Shown here: in pieces, positions 14,447-22,930 of the stretch
How positions within the stretch are numbered: position 1 is the first letter of the stretch
Layout of the letters: every line of letters begins with the position of its first letter
DNA from: Methanothrix harundinacea
GTDB taxonomy: Archaea; Halobacteriota; Methanosarcinia; Methanotrichales; Methanotrichaceae
NCBI GenBank assembly: GCA_002502785.1
Contig: DAQG01000091.1
Location: 1 to 33,510, forward strand
Direction: 5' to 3'
DNA length: 33,510 nt
Notes under the pieces: generated by a model
What the model was told of the DNA's origin: nothing
Databases searched by the model: none
The model's input: only the letters and a program-made list of their open reading frames with translations
Program-made: the position numbers and the translations under genes

Positions 14447-16060
14447 CTGACCAGCTCAATCAGATTCATCGTCCCGATTGCGTTCTTCCTGATTTTTCAG
14501 GGAGTTTATGCAATTGATATATCATTTTCAGCTAGCAGTGGCGGAGGGTCCGTTGGGATCCACGACTCCTACGACGTCGACGACAGCGTCGGCGTCTGCA
14601 GCAAGTCCCAAGCCACCTTCGGCGGCAGTCTTGGAATGACCGACTGCAAGAGCTTGTCGGGCTCTGGCGATGCGAATATAAATCAGGTTCTGTACGGAAG
14701 CGGGTTCGGAGCCGACTACGTCGCAAATTACGCCCTGGAAACCTTCGGAGCGTCCAGAATTGAGGGCGGCGGGAGCGCGAGCCTCAAACCCGACTCGTGC
14801 CATGTCTCGAAATCGGTATCCACGATCGGGAGTTCAGAAACCTTCTCTGAACTTTATGGGACTCTGGGGGGAGATTTTGCTGGCGTAGCTTCCGGAGTGC
14901 TGGATGGGGATCTTACAACCTATCAGAGCTTTGCAACAGATCAGAGCGTTTCCGCCATCCAGAACGTGCACGCCGACGGCGAGGAGGCGGTGGCGTACAG
15001 TGAGGCAGAGGACGCCAAAGGCAACTGGGCCGGAACCAACGCGGTGATGGAGGACGGCACGATGAAGAGCGTCCAGACTGCGATGACCGGCAACAGCGCG
15101 AGCGCCAGCCAGTACTCGGAGATGATGGCAGAGCACGGATATGCCACCTCTTATGCTCAGGATGTCGACGGCAACACCGCCTGGGCATTCGCGCATATGG
15201 GCGATTATGATGGGATGGGCAACCTCAAAACAGACCAAGGAGCAGAAGCCGGAAACAGTGCGAGCGCAGGACAGCATTCGGAGATAGAGGCTGATTATGG
15301 CCTGGTGGAATCCTTGGCTTGGGACGCTGACGGGAACTCCGCCTGGACCGGCACTTATGTAGAGGATTTCGATGGGGAGGGTAGCCTCGTAACATACCAG
15401 GAAGCTGAGGCAGGGAACAGCGCTTTCGCCGACCAGCATTCAGAGGTCGATGGCGATAGGGGCGGAGCGCGTTCTGAGGCAGAGGACGCCGACGGCAACC
15501 GGGTCCAAACGGACGTAGAGATGGAGAACGGAATCTTCGAGACATTCCAGGCAGCAGGGACTGTTGATGACGGCACCGTAGCAGCTCAGTTGACCTTTGC
15601 AGAGGCCGAGCGCGGAATGGCTTACTCCTGGGCATGGGATGACGTCGGGAACTTCGCAGAGGTTGGAGCGGGAATGGAGGGCGGCACCCTCACCACTTTA
15701 CAAGAGGCTGTGGCCGGCAACAGCGCCGATGCATTCCAATATTCGAATATCGAAGGCGATTTCGCCTGGGCTTACTGTGAGGCGGAAAAACCGAACGACG
15801 GATACTATGCCCGTGTCGAGAACCTCGTTATAAGGAATGCAAGCCTCAGTTTGCGGGGAAGTGCATTTGCGAACTTCAGCGAGGCAACAGCAAGCCAGAG
15901 AACTTGGGCAGAAGGCGACTTCAACCGGATGCGTGCGAATTCGAGTACCAAATCCCTCGAATTTGTGGGTAATGGAAGTTGCGAGTCGGATTTGCGCGCT
16001 TGGACAAATGTTACCGGCGAAGATGTAGAGGCGATCATATTGAAATGCGTTGTTGGATAG
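14447..16060 (+). CDS. Array gene A4: secreted acidic repeat protein with CTG (non-AUG) start
   Basis: 537 aa if read from CTG 14447, six bases after GGAGGG and aligned with the starts of A1-A3. The frame has an in-frame stop at 14423 and no ATG, GTG or TTG before 14636, yet it encodes the full conserved signal peptide (TSSIRFIVPIAFFLIFQGVY) and the IDISFSASSGGG domain. A start at 14636 would therefore remove all secretion information. About seven 47-54-residue repeats follow (EAEAGNSAFADQHSEVDGDR). Extra cysteines occur in the N-terminal domain (GVCSKSQ, TDCKSL, DSCHV). The C-terminal block is diverged and the gene does not overlap a B start. It could be weakly expressed or decaying. Confidence 0.7.
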   Translation: MTSSIRFIVPIAFFLIFQGVYAIDISFSASSGGGSVGIHDSYDVDDSVGVCSKSQATFGGSLGMTDCKSLSGSGDANINQVLYGSGFGADYVANYALETFGASRIEGGGSASLKPDSCHVSKSVSTIGSSETFSELYGTLGGDFAGVASGVLDGDLTTYQSFATDQSVSAIQNVHADGEEAVAYSEAEDAKGNWAGTNAVMEDGTMKSVQTAMTGNSASASQYSEMMAEHGYATSYAQDVDGNTAWAFAHMGDYDGMGNLKTDQGAEAGNSASAGQHSEIEADYGLVESLAWDADGNSAWTGTYVEDFDGEGSLVTYQEAEAGNSAFADQHSEVDGDRGGARSEAEDADGNRVQTDVEMENGIFETFQAAGTVDDGTVAAQLTFAEAERGMAYSWAWDDVGNFAEVGAGMEGGTLTTLQEAVAGNSADAFQYSNIEGDFAWAYCEAEKPNDGYYARVENLVIRNASLSLRGSAFANFSEATASQRTWAEGDFNRMRANSSTKSLEFVGNGSCESDLRAWTNVTGEDVEAIILKCVVG

Positions 16061-16174
16061 CTTCAATATCGCATGTCACGGGAAGCCGATTTCGGGATCG
16101 TTACGGTCATGTCTGAAACGCGTCGAAACATCACAACACGTCTAACTTATACGATACAGAATGCGGTGCTAAAT

Positions 16175-17077
16175 ATGAAGATAGAGAGCATACTGGCGTA
16201 GAGCATACTGGCGTCAGAGCTGCTCTTCTCAGCACTGATCTCGACAGCTTCAGCTGCCTCCTGGACCGGCGGCGTCCACAACGTCACCGACGGCTCATCC
16301 TGATGGATCCACCGCCAGAGCGCCACGAAGAGACGCGATCTGAGCAGCTTGGAGGAGGGCGAGATCGCGCCGATCGCGGGGAGGATTCTCTCGCCCTACA
16401 CTTCCGCCCAGTCCAATTTGGAGGCGGCCTATGTAAGTCTTCGAAAACGAATTGCGGCTTTAGAAGGAACCTACAGCTCCGAGGTGTTGATAAGTCTCAA
16501 AGCCGATGCAGATGCCAGCGTCAACAGGACCGACACAAAGCCTGCAGGAAGCGACGTCTGGACTATAAAGTGGGAAGAGAACTGGCCCGTCATCCTCAAC
16601 GCCGGCAAGACCGTCGACTACGTTGGCAAGAACATCAACGACCGGGACTGCGCGGGAAATAGTGGCGATAGCATAGGTGCGAGCTTTCTTTACAACAAGG
16701 ACCTCTCAAGGGAGAGGAACGTCGCCCTCAGACTAGACCGCCTGAATGTGACGGTCGTCGCCACCAACGATACCATCATCAGCGCCGATGTTCTGCCCAC
16801 CAGGTCCACAGTTTACGATATTTCGTCTCACTCGACGGGTATCGCGGACCTCAGATACAGGCAGATCGACTCTCGAGTTGATGTGATCAACCTCGGCGAG
16901 GAGAGGTATACCGGAACCTACGACATAACGAGAAAAGTCGAGATGGTGCTGGTCTACACCAACGAGACGAACGAGACAGACTGGCTGTCGTGCTGCGTCG
17001 GAGGATGCTCCGAACTCGATCCCTGCGAGATCGCTTCGTGGGGCGAGGTTGAGGTCTTCGACTGCGTCTGTAGCTGA
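16175..17077 (+). pseudogene. Array gene B4: B-type gene with two in-frame stops
   Basis: Reading from ATG 16175 gives a B-like signal peptide broken by TAG at 16199, then ASELLFSALISTASAASWTG, then TGA at 16301 where B2 and B3 have TGG (Trp). The TAG is created at the junction of an exact 15-base tandem duplication. A four-codon in-frame deletion removes part of PIAVTPAGRVL (now PIAGRIL). Everything after 16304 is an intact B reading frame, ending in SCCVGGCSELDPC...FDCVCS. A shorter product from TTG 16349 (242 aa) would lack a signal peptide. The decay looks recent. It is 114 bases after A4, with no ATGA coupling. Confidence 0.8.
16185..16214 (+). repeat. 15-bp exact tandem duplication creating a stop codon
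   Basis: AGAGCATACTGGCGT is present twice back to back. Removing one copy restores an open signal peptide (MKIESILASELLFSALISTA) similar to that of B3. Confidence 0.85.
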
Positions 17078-17082
17078 GGGGA

Positions 17083-18954
17083 CTATCGTTCCCTCACCCC
17101 TCCATTTCTATCCTCAGATTGCCGCTCTTTTAAAGCAGCACTCGCCGCCGTCTCCCACCCGCTGGGGTTTATGAGGGAGATCAGAATCTGACCAGACCTT
17201 GGTGTGAAACGCCTCTCCTCAACGGTGAAGAAGTACAGGTTTCCAGTCTCGCCAACGAGGAACATGGGTATCGCCGATTTTCCATAGCAGTTCTTGAAGT
17301 CTTCGTAATCGGAGTCCTCAGTCAGCTTGAAAGTCTCGAGAGTAGCCCCCACCTCAAACTGGTGGGTCAGGTAATGGTGGGTCACTTCTCTTCCGAATAG
17401 GAACCTCCCTCGGAGGTGGGCTGGCGGTATCACCTCCTTTCCTCGATATGCCTCCGCCAACGGAGGGAGCTGATAAACCTTCGCTCTTCCGAAAATTCCC
17501 GACAGGTGGTAAGATATCAACGAATTCGCCTTGTCATTGGATGTGAGTGCCACGAGGTACCCCATCCCCTCGAGATCGATCTCCTCGAGGACGTGATCTG
17601 CCATGATGTTCCCGTGATAGGTGGGTAGCCCCGCCACGTAAGCCTCGGATATCTGGCTGTAGTTGGAGTCGACGAGTAGAACCCTCACCCCCGCCTCCTG
17701 TAGCTTAAGGGCGATCTTTCGCGCCCAGGAATGGGCCCCGACTATGAGGACGCCCTGGGGGTTGGACTGAGCGAGACCCAGCCAGCAGGCCAGGGGAGCG
17801 GAACCGATGCCGTATATCGCCACCGTCCCGATAATCACAAAGAAGGTGAGAGGCGCCAGTTCCTCGGCCTGGGCAAACCCATCCTCGACGAGCCTGAGGG
17901 CGAAGACCGAAGATACAGAGGCCGCCACGATACCCCTGGGGGCCATCCAGGACAAAAAGACCAGCTCCTCCCACCTCAGCTTCGCCCTCCAGGTGGAGGC
18001 GATGACGGCGGCGGGCCGAACTATCAGCATGAGAACCCCGAGAAATAGCAGGCTATGCCCATCGATGTAGTCCAGGTCTGCGACCGACAGCCTTCCAGCA
18101 AGGACGATGAATAGGGCAGCTATCAGGAGCACCCTCAGGTTCTCCTTGAACTCGATTATGTGCTTGACGGCGACAGCCTTCTGGTTGGCAAGGACCACTC
18201 CCATCACCGTCACGGCTAAAAGGCCTGACTCGATCTGGAACTGCTCCGAGATGGTGAAGACGCTGACCACCACCATCAGAGCCGCGGGGTTTTGGAGGGA
18301 GTCGGGGATCCAGTAACGTTTCAGAAACTGGAGCAGGAATATCTCGCCTGAGACCCCCACCAGGACCCCGACGAAGACAGTCTTCATAATCCCCAGGAAC
18401 GTTGCGGCCGTCGCGCCTCCGGCACCGCCCATCAAAATCGCCTGAAAGACAAGAACCGCCAGCATCGCCCCGATTGGATCGTTCATGATCCCCTCCCATT
18501 TCGCTATGTTTCCGATCCTTCCGCTTGGACGGACGTGAAGCAGCATCGGCAGAATGACCGTCGGGCCTGTGACCACTAGGATTGAGCCGAATAGGATCGC
18601 AATCTTGGGATCGAGCCCGAGGATGAGATATGCCGCCACCGACGCCATCGTCCAAGTCACCAGCACCCCCACAGTTATCAGATTCCGGACGACGGTCCCG
18701 ATCTCCCGAAGCTCATCGATCTTCAGGTTCAGCCCGCCTTCGAATAGGATCACCGCCACCGACAGGGATACAAAAGGCACAAGAAGGGGTCCGAGGATCT
18801 GGTCGGGATCGAGAAAACCGGTTATAGGGCCCGCCACGAGGCCGAATATCAGCAGAATCAGTATCGATGGGAGCCCCAGCCTCCATGCCAGCCACTGGGC
18901 AACTATGCCAAGCACCAATATGGTCGACAGATAAATCAGGATCTCTTCGGTCAA
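17083..18954 (-). CDS. CPA1-type Na+/H+ antiporter with C-terminal TrkA-N-like domain
   Basis: 623 aa from TTG 18954. About 12 membrane helices cover residues 1-395. Family motifs are LFEGGLNL (70-77), VVTGPTVILPML (127-138) and NDPIGAML (158-165), with Asn158-Asp159 as the expected cation/proton-binding pair of CPA1 exchangers. Residues about 398-520 form a Rossmann-like TrkA-N/RCK domain (GVLIVGAHSWARKIALKLQE, then VRVLLVDSN); its nucleotide motif is GAHSWA, not a classical GxGxxG. The remaining ~100 residues are a soluble C-terminal region. Expected role: sodium or potassium and pH homeostasis at the cell membrane, gated through the C-terminal domain. Convergent with B4, 5 bases apart. Confidence 0.88.
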   Translation of the reverse strand: MTEEILIYLSTILVLGIVAQWLAWRLGLPSILILLIFGLVAGPITGFLDPDQILGPLLVPFVSLSVAVILFEGGLNLKIDELREIGTVVRNLITVGVLVTWTMASVAAYLILGLDPKIAILFGSILVVTGPTVILPMLLHVRPSGRIGNIAKWEGIMNDPIGAMLAVLVFQAILMGGAGGATAATFLGIMKTVFVGVLVGVSGEIFLLQFLKRYWIPDSLQNPAALMVVVSVFTISEQFQIESGLLAVTVMGVVLANQKAVAVKHIIEFKENLRVLLIAALFIVLAGRLSVADLDYIDGHSLLFLGVLMLIVRPAAVIASTWRAKLRWEELVFLSWMAPRGIVAASVSSVFALRLVEDGFAQAEELAPLTFFVIIGTVAIYGIGSAPLACWLGLAQSNPQGVLIVGAHSWARKIALKLQEAGVRVLLVDSNYSQISEAYVAGLPTYHGNIMADHVLEEIDLEGMGYLVALTSNDKANSLISYHLSGIFGRAKVYQLPPLAEAYRGKEVIPPAHLRGRFLFGREVTHHYLTHQFEVGATLETFKLTEDSDYEDFKNCYGKSAIPMFLVGETGNLYFFTVEERRFTPRSGQILISLINPSGWETAASAALKERQSEDRNGGVRER

Positions 18955-19034
18955 GGTCAGACACCCGGCAGATCAAGCGATTGATCAGGACGCCCTTAAA
19001 GGTTTCTGATGCAGTGGACAAAAGGGAGGTGGGG

Positions 19035-19132
19035 GGCAAAAGTCGCAATCAGGGATCCAGGAGGGAGGGAAACTTTCGGTGTCAGACTTTTGCCTGTGAT
19101 CACTACGTCATCTGACGAATATAAACCTTTCC
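19035..19132 (+). repeat. Inverted-repeat element, copy 1
   Basis: Arms GGCAAAAGTC (19035-19044) and GACTTTTGCC (19085-19094) flank a 40-base loop containing GGAGGGAGGG. Then follows CTACGTCATCTGACGAATAT with a TATA-like AATATAAA near 19119. The same order occurs in copy 2. It lies between the divergent antiporter and engB. Confidence 0.75.
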
Positions 19133-19302
19133 ATTGATCATCAAATTTCCCGGAAGCCGTCGCTTCTGACGGGGCTTGTGAACTCAGATCCAAAGATGCG
19201 CTTTTACCTTTGATGATCCCACCGAAAAACACGAATCGAAAGAACCATGAAAAGCTGAGAGATTGATGGGGTAATGAAAGCACGAGTTGAAATGAAGGGA
19301 GG

Positions 19303-19402
19303 GGCAAAAGTCGTATATAGGGATTTTAGGGAGGGAGGGTGGAAAAAGTTCGGTCGACTTTTGCCTATCCTCTTTACGGCATTTGTCGAATATAAGGATT
19401 TC
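19303..19402 (+). repeat. Inverted-repeat element, copy 2
   Basis: Arms GGCAAAAGTCG (19303-19313) and CGACTTTTGCC (19355-19365) are perfect 11-base complements around a 41-base loop with GGGAGGGAGGG. Then TTTACGGCATTTGTCGAATA and a TATA-like AATATAAGG near 19390. It is a direct repeat of copy 1, offset by 268 bases. The nearest downstream gene is engB, 149 bases away. Confidence 0.75.
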
Positions 19403-19550
19403 GGTTCGCCCAAGGGTGCAGATCTCCAGCGCCGTCCTCAGAGTCAGGAGTTTTTCACAAATTGGGTGGATGTGGAGGACGGGGTGAATGAAAGGAGGAC
19501 AGAAACGAATTTCCGAAGGGACTTCGTAAGAGACAGGAGATGATCGGTCC

Positions 19551-20120
19551 ATGACTTCAGAGATCGTGCTGATAGGAAGGTCAAACGTCGGCAAATCCAC
19601 CCTATTTCGCCAGCTAACTGGCAAGAAGGTGAAGGTGGGAAGAAGGCCCGGTGTTACCGTCGGCCCTGCCAGAGTCCAGGTCGGAAACGTAGTCTACGTC
19701 GACATGCCAGGATACGGCTACATGAAAGGCGTCGAGAAGAAGGTCCAGGAGGGCACAAAGGACTTCATAGTCCGCTACTTCGAGGATAAGGCCAAAGAGA
19801 TCCTTCTCGCGATACAGGTGATAGACGCCGCCAGCTTTCTGGAGATAGCCGACCGCTGGGAGAGTAGGGGAGAGGTTCCCCTGGAGGTTGAGCTATTCGA
19901 TTTTCTGATGGAATTGGATCTGGCAGTTGTCGTAGCTGCAAACAAGATGGACAAAGTTGAAGATCCCGACGCCACCCTCGACGAGATCGGAGAACGGCTC
20001 GGGATGCTCCCGCCCTGGAGCCAGTGGCCAGATCAGATCGCCCCCATCTCCGCCAAAGGCGGAAAGATCGAACCCCTGAAGGAGATCATAAGGTCCAGGC
20101 TCCAAAGCCGAGGGGCCTAA
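19551..20120 (+). CDS. engB: EngB/YihA-family GTPase
   Basis: 189 aa. G1 is GRSNVGKST (9-17), G3 is DMPGYGY (51-57, the PGYGYA-like signature of this family), G4 is NKMD (131-134) and G5 is SAK (167-169). A threonine in the RRPGVTVGP stretch (29-39) acts as G2. The length is normal. The family binds GTP and in bacteria is needed for large ribosomal subunit assembly; an equivalent role in archaea is assumed. The ATG at 19551 is about 10 bases after an AGGAGAT Shine-Dalgarno. Its 3' end overlaps the convergent MscS gene by 4 bases. Confidence 0.93.
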   Translation: MTSEIVLIGRSNVGKSTLFRQLTGKKVKVGRRPGVTVGPARVQVGNVVYVDMPGYGYMKGVEKKVQEGTKDFIVRYFEDKAKEILLAIQVIDAASFLEIADRWESRGEVPLEVELFDFLMELDLAVVVAANKMDKVEDPDATLDEIGERLGMLPPWSQWPDQIAPISAKGGKIEPLKEIIRSRLQSRGA

Positions 20121-21262
20121 TCCTCCTGACCCTCCATGAGATCCCGATTCGTTCTCATCTCCTGGTACTTTTGATCCAATAGATCCTGATCTTCCGGGCT
20201 CGCCGTTGATCCTGTCGGATTCTGGATTATGAGGTTCCTGTAGGGGTAGGGGATCTCTATGCCCTCTTTGTCGAACCTCTTCTTGATCGCCTCTCTGATC
20301 TCGCATCCTGTGGTCCAGGCGACGTCTCTGCTCGGCACGTCAAATCCGAGCCGCAGGTTCACAGAGAAATCGGCAAGCTCCGTAACCCTCACCGATATCT
20401 CGTGATTTTTGAGGACCAGTGGATGCCTCTTGGCCACCTCGAGCATGATCTCTCTGGCCTTGTCTATATCGGCCGTATATGCGATCCCGACGGTCACGGG
20501 CCAGGTTATCGACGGGTCGGTTATCGACCAGTTGACTATCGACTGATTGCTCATGATGCCGTTGGGGACGAAGATTCTCCGCCCGTCCCAAGTCTTGATG
20601 GTGGTGTGTCTCAGGGTCAGGTCCTCTATCTGTCCGTACTCACCGTTGAAGTCGATGTAATCTCCGACGCGAAAGGGATGGAAGACCGCAAGGAAGATGC
20701 CGGAAACCACGTTGGATAAAGAATCCTGGGCTGCGAGGCCTATTATGGCGATGCCCGCAACGCTGGCCCCGAGCAGGGTTACTGCGAGCCTGCTGAGGGT
20801 CGGAATCTCGGATATGACCAGAACGGCTCCGACGATGTAGATCAGCACCACCAGAAGCCTGCTTACGAGGACCCGCAATGTCTTTTCAGTCTCGATGTCG
20901 ATGCCGACTTTGCCTCCCTCGATGATCCTGGGTAAGTGAACGTTGATGATTCGCCTCGCCACCTTGGCGGCCAGATAGGTTAAAAGGATGATTAAGATGA
21001 TCTTAACGAAGACCAAAGTGATGAATATGAGGTCTATGCCTAGAGCAGAGTTCAGATAGTCGATGATCGAGGCCAACGTCGACTGGGCACCCTCGCCTGT
21101 AAGCTGGGTGGGCACTTCAGAAGATAGCTCCTTCGGCAGAACCGTCGTGAGGTTGGAGACGTTCGAAGCCGAATCAAGGCCATCAGGACCGATGTCAGAA
21201 GGGACCGTGTACTCGTAGAAAACGTCCTCTTCCACCGATACGATCTCGTCCTCTTCCATCAC
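20117..21262 (-). CDS. MscS-family mechanosensitive channel
   Basis: 381 aa from GTG 21262; ATG 21259 is one codon later and equally possible. Residues 1-70 are an acidic non-membrane N-terminus. Helices lie at about 75-100 and 128-152. The pore helix and adjoining segment, LAVTLLGASVAGIAIIGLAA (157-178) and QDSLSNVVSGIFLAVFHPFR, are the hallmark of MscS, followed by the beta domain (VGDYIDFNGEYGQIEDLTLR, TWDGRRIFVPNG) and the C-terminal cage domain. Known family role: releasing solutes during osmotic downshock. The tail (residues 345-381) is charged. Convergent overlap with engB. Confidence 0.9.
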   Translation of the reverse strand: MMEEDEIVSVEEDVFYEYTVPSDIGPDGLDSASNVSNLTTVLPKELSSEVPTQLTGEGAQSTLASIIDYLNSALGIDLIFITLVFVKIILIILLTYLAAKVARRIINVHLPRIIEGGKVGIDIETEKTLRVLVSRLLVVLIYIVGAVLVISEIPTLSRLAVTLLGASVAGIAIIGLAAQDSLSNVVSGIFLAVFHPFRVGDYIDFNGEYGQIEDLTLRHTTIKTWDGRRIFVPNGIMSNQSIVNWSITDPSITWPVTVGIAYTADIDKAREIMLEVAKRHPLVLKNHEISVRVTELADFSVNLRLGFDVPSRDVAWTTGCEIREAIKKRFDKEGIEIPYPYRNLIIQNPTGSTASPEDQDLLDQKYQEMRTNRDLMEGQED

Positions 21263-21527
21263 GAAAAGGAAAACTCAGAAATACTTAACGGTTTCGCTGG
21301 CAACCGATAAAGGTGAAAAAAACGATAGGCACTTCGCTATTTTCGTGTGGGTAACCTCATGATAGTGATAAGCAGACTCAATGAGCCAAGATGGAATTAC
21401 GACAGGGAACGTTAATGCAGCCTCGATCATCCTCTGGCTTGTACAGACAGGCGAATCAGTTGAAGCTCCGTACAGGTCCGAAAGGTCAAGCATCGCATGT
21501 GTCGAAATCGGCTCAACATGCCCCAGC

Positions 21528-21911
21528 CTATCGACAGATCGACTTGCTGCATTTCGAGTTCAAATAATCCAGAACGAAAGCTAGGGCCAGCCATCCCGCG
21601 ACCATAATAACCGGTACACCTCCGATCTTGGGGCCGATATCTCCATAAAAGATCAGTCCTAGCTCCATCGTGACCTTTCCCACCACCAGACCGCAGAGGC
21701 CTATGGCGAGCTTGGCCGCGGATCTGTAAGGCGGTTTTATCTTTCGCAATATATGCCCGAAGATCAACCCCAAAATTCCCCAGCTTATTATCGCAAGGAT
21801 GAATAGAAGGCTTTCGGGCTCCGCAAGCTTCCAGAAAAACGTTGCACCCAAGCCCTCCCAGACGAGTCCGATGGCCGAGCCTGCCGCAGCATCCCTCAAA
21901 AATATGTTCAT
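21528..21911 (-). CDS. Small hypothetical membrane protein
   Basis: 127 aa with four predicted helices (around 10-27, 34-52, 68-84, 95-113). The ends are MNIFLRDAAAGSAIGLVWEG and LDYLNSKCSKSICR. It is not assigned to a known family. It is the last of three membrane-protein genes on this strand, 12 bases after the 147-aa gene, so co-transcription is likely. The ATG follows a GAGG motif. No function is proposed. Confidence 0.7.
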   Translation of the reverse strand: MNIFLRDAAAGSAIGLVWEGLGATFFWKLAEPESLLFILAIISWGILGLIFGHILRKIKPPYRSAAKLAIGLCGLVVGKVTMELGLIFYGDIGPKIGGVPVIMVAGWLALAFVLDYLNSKCSKSICR

Positions 21912-21923
21912 GGTGCCGCCTCT

Positions 21924-22367
21924 TCACCTCTCCTTGAACGCACCAAGGTCAGTGAGGGGGAACAGGTAAAGGCCAGCATAAGCCAGGGCTGCTACAGCCT
22001 GAACGATGTCCAGAGGAGTTGTACCGAAATAGTGGATCTGAAGCAGGGCCCGGATCAGGAAGTAGGCTCCCAGAATGATGCCAAAGGTTGCCGCCGTTCT
22101 TTTTCCCTTCCTCAACTCTGAAGCGAATAATATCGACCACAAGCCCAGCATCATGTCGTACAAAAATAGATCCGCATTGAACAGGTAGATAAACGACACG
22201 TTGGAGATTTCGATGCCGAAGACGTGGGCGGGAGGCACGTTGCTCAGGGCGCTGGCCCAGTTCAACACGCTGGGAAAGAAAAGATGGCTAACGCCGAAGA
22301 CTATCCACGAAACCCCGCCGATCAGCATGAACTTGCCTGCCAGATCTCTCTTTTGTGGCAGGTTCAT
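21924..22367 (-). CDS. Small hypothetical membrane protein
   Basis: 147 aa with about four helices: MLIGGVSWIVFGVSHLFF, NADLFLYDMMLGLWSILFAS, TFGIILGAYFLIRALLQIHY and the C-terminal VQAVAALAYAGLYLFPL. The ATG at 22367 has an AAGGTGAT Shine-Dalgarno 5-6 bases upstream. No catalytic motif is evident. It lies between two other small membrane proteins, suggesting a membrane complex or pathway, which is inference only. Confidence 0.75.
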   Translation of the reverse strand: MNLPQKRDLAGKFMLIGGVSWIVFGVSHLFFPSVLNWASALSNVPPAHVFGIEISNVSFIYLFNADLFLYDMMLGLWSILFASELRKGKRTAATFGIILGAYFLIRALLQIHYFGTTPLDIVQAVAALAYAGLYLFPLTDLGAFKER

Positions 22368-22450
22368 TATCGATCACCTTCTTTAAAAAAGCGGTAGCAA
22401 AGGTAGCCCAGTGACACCAGGTCTATGAACCCAGAGTAAATGTTGGCGGT

Positions 22451-22930
22451 TCATACGGACGAATAAAACAGCCAGGTTGCCGTTCCAGCCTGCCACTCCT
22501 CGTAACTGCCTACGAAAAAGCTCCTGTCAAAGGTTATCCACATGAAGGCGAGCAGGGCGACGACGGCGGCGATTGAAGAGACGACGATCATCTTGTCGTT
22601 GCCCTTTCTGATCAGGATATGGGCGGAAATGAATCCGAACAGGAGCACCAGAAAGAGAGCGCTACAGTCCAGCCATATCACATAAGACGGCAGCTCTTCA
22701 GGCGGCACGACGTACATAACGTTCCAGTCGGTCCAGTTGTGAAAGAAGAACATGGCCGAGGGCGCGTAAAGTATCGCCATCCAGAGAGCAGCGATGAACA
22801 AGTATATATTAAAAAATAAGGTCGGTTCCTTTTTGAGCTGCTTTCTTGCCGACAGCGCGAGCATCTGTCCCGCAACAAAACTCACGACGATGTCAAAGGG
22901 TATCACCAGACTCCTCCTCACATGCTCCAA
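22451..22930 (-). CDS. Small hypothetical membrane protein
   Basis: 159 aa from TTG 22930, or 156 aa from GTG 22921. About four helices: IPFDIVVSFVAGQMLAL, LFFNIYLFIAALWMAILYAP, ALFLVLLFGFISAHIL and MIVVSSIAAVVALLAFMWIT. A conserved-looking loop is FFHNWTDWNVMYVVPPEELP. Not recognised. It is first of the three-gene set, with 83 bases before the next gene. Confidence 0.7.
   Translation of the reverse strand: MEHVRRSLVIPFDIVVSFVAGQMLALSARKQLKKEPTLFFNIYLFIAALWMAILYAPSAMFFFHNWTDWNVMYVVPPEELPSYVIWLDCSALFLVLLFGFISAHILIRKGNDKMIVVSSIAAVVALLAFMWITFDRSFFVGSYEEWQAGTATWLFYSSV

Noticed and set aside
16199..16201. TAG in B4 as a pyrrolysine codon
   Set aside because: It lies in the signal peptide, arises from a 15-base duplication and is followed by a second stop, so decay is simpler.
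19274..19543. 89-codon plus-strand frame over inverted-repeat copy 2
   Set aside because: It covers the dyad and TATA-like box, shows no domain and is not open in copy 1.
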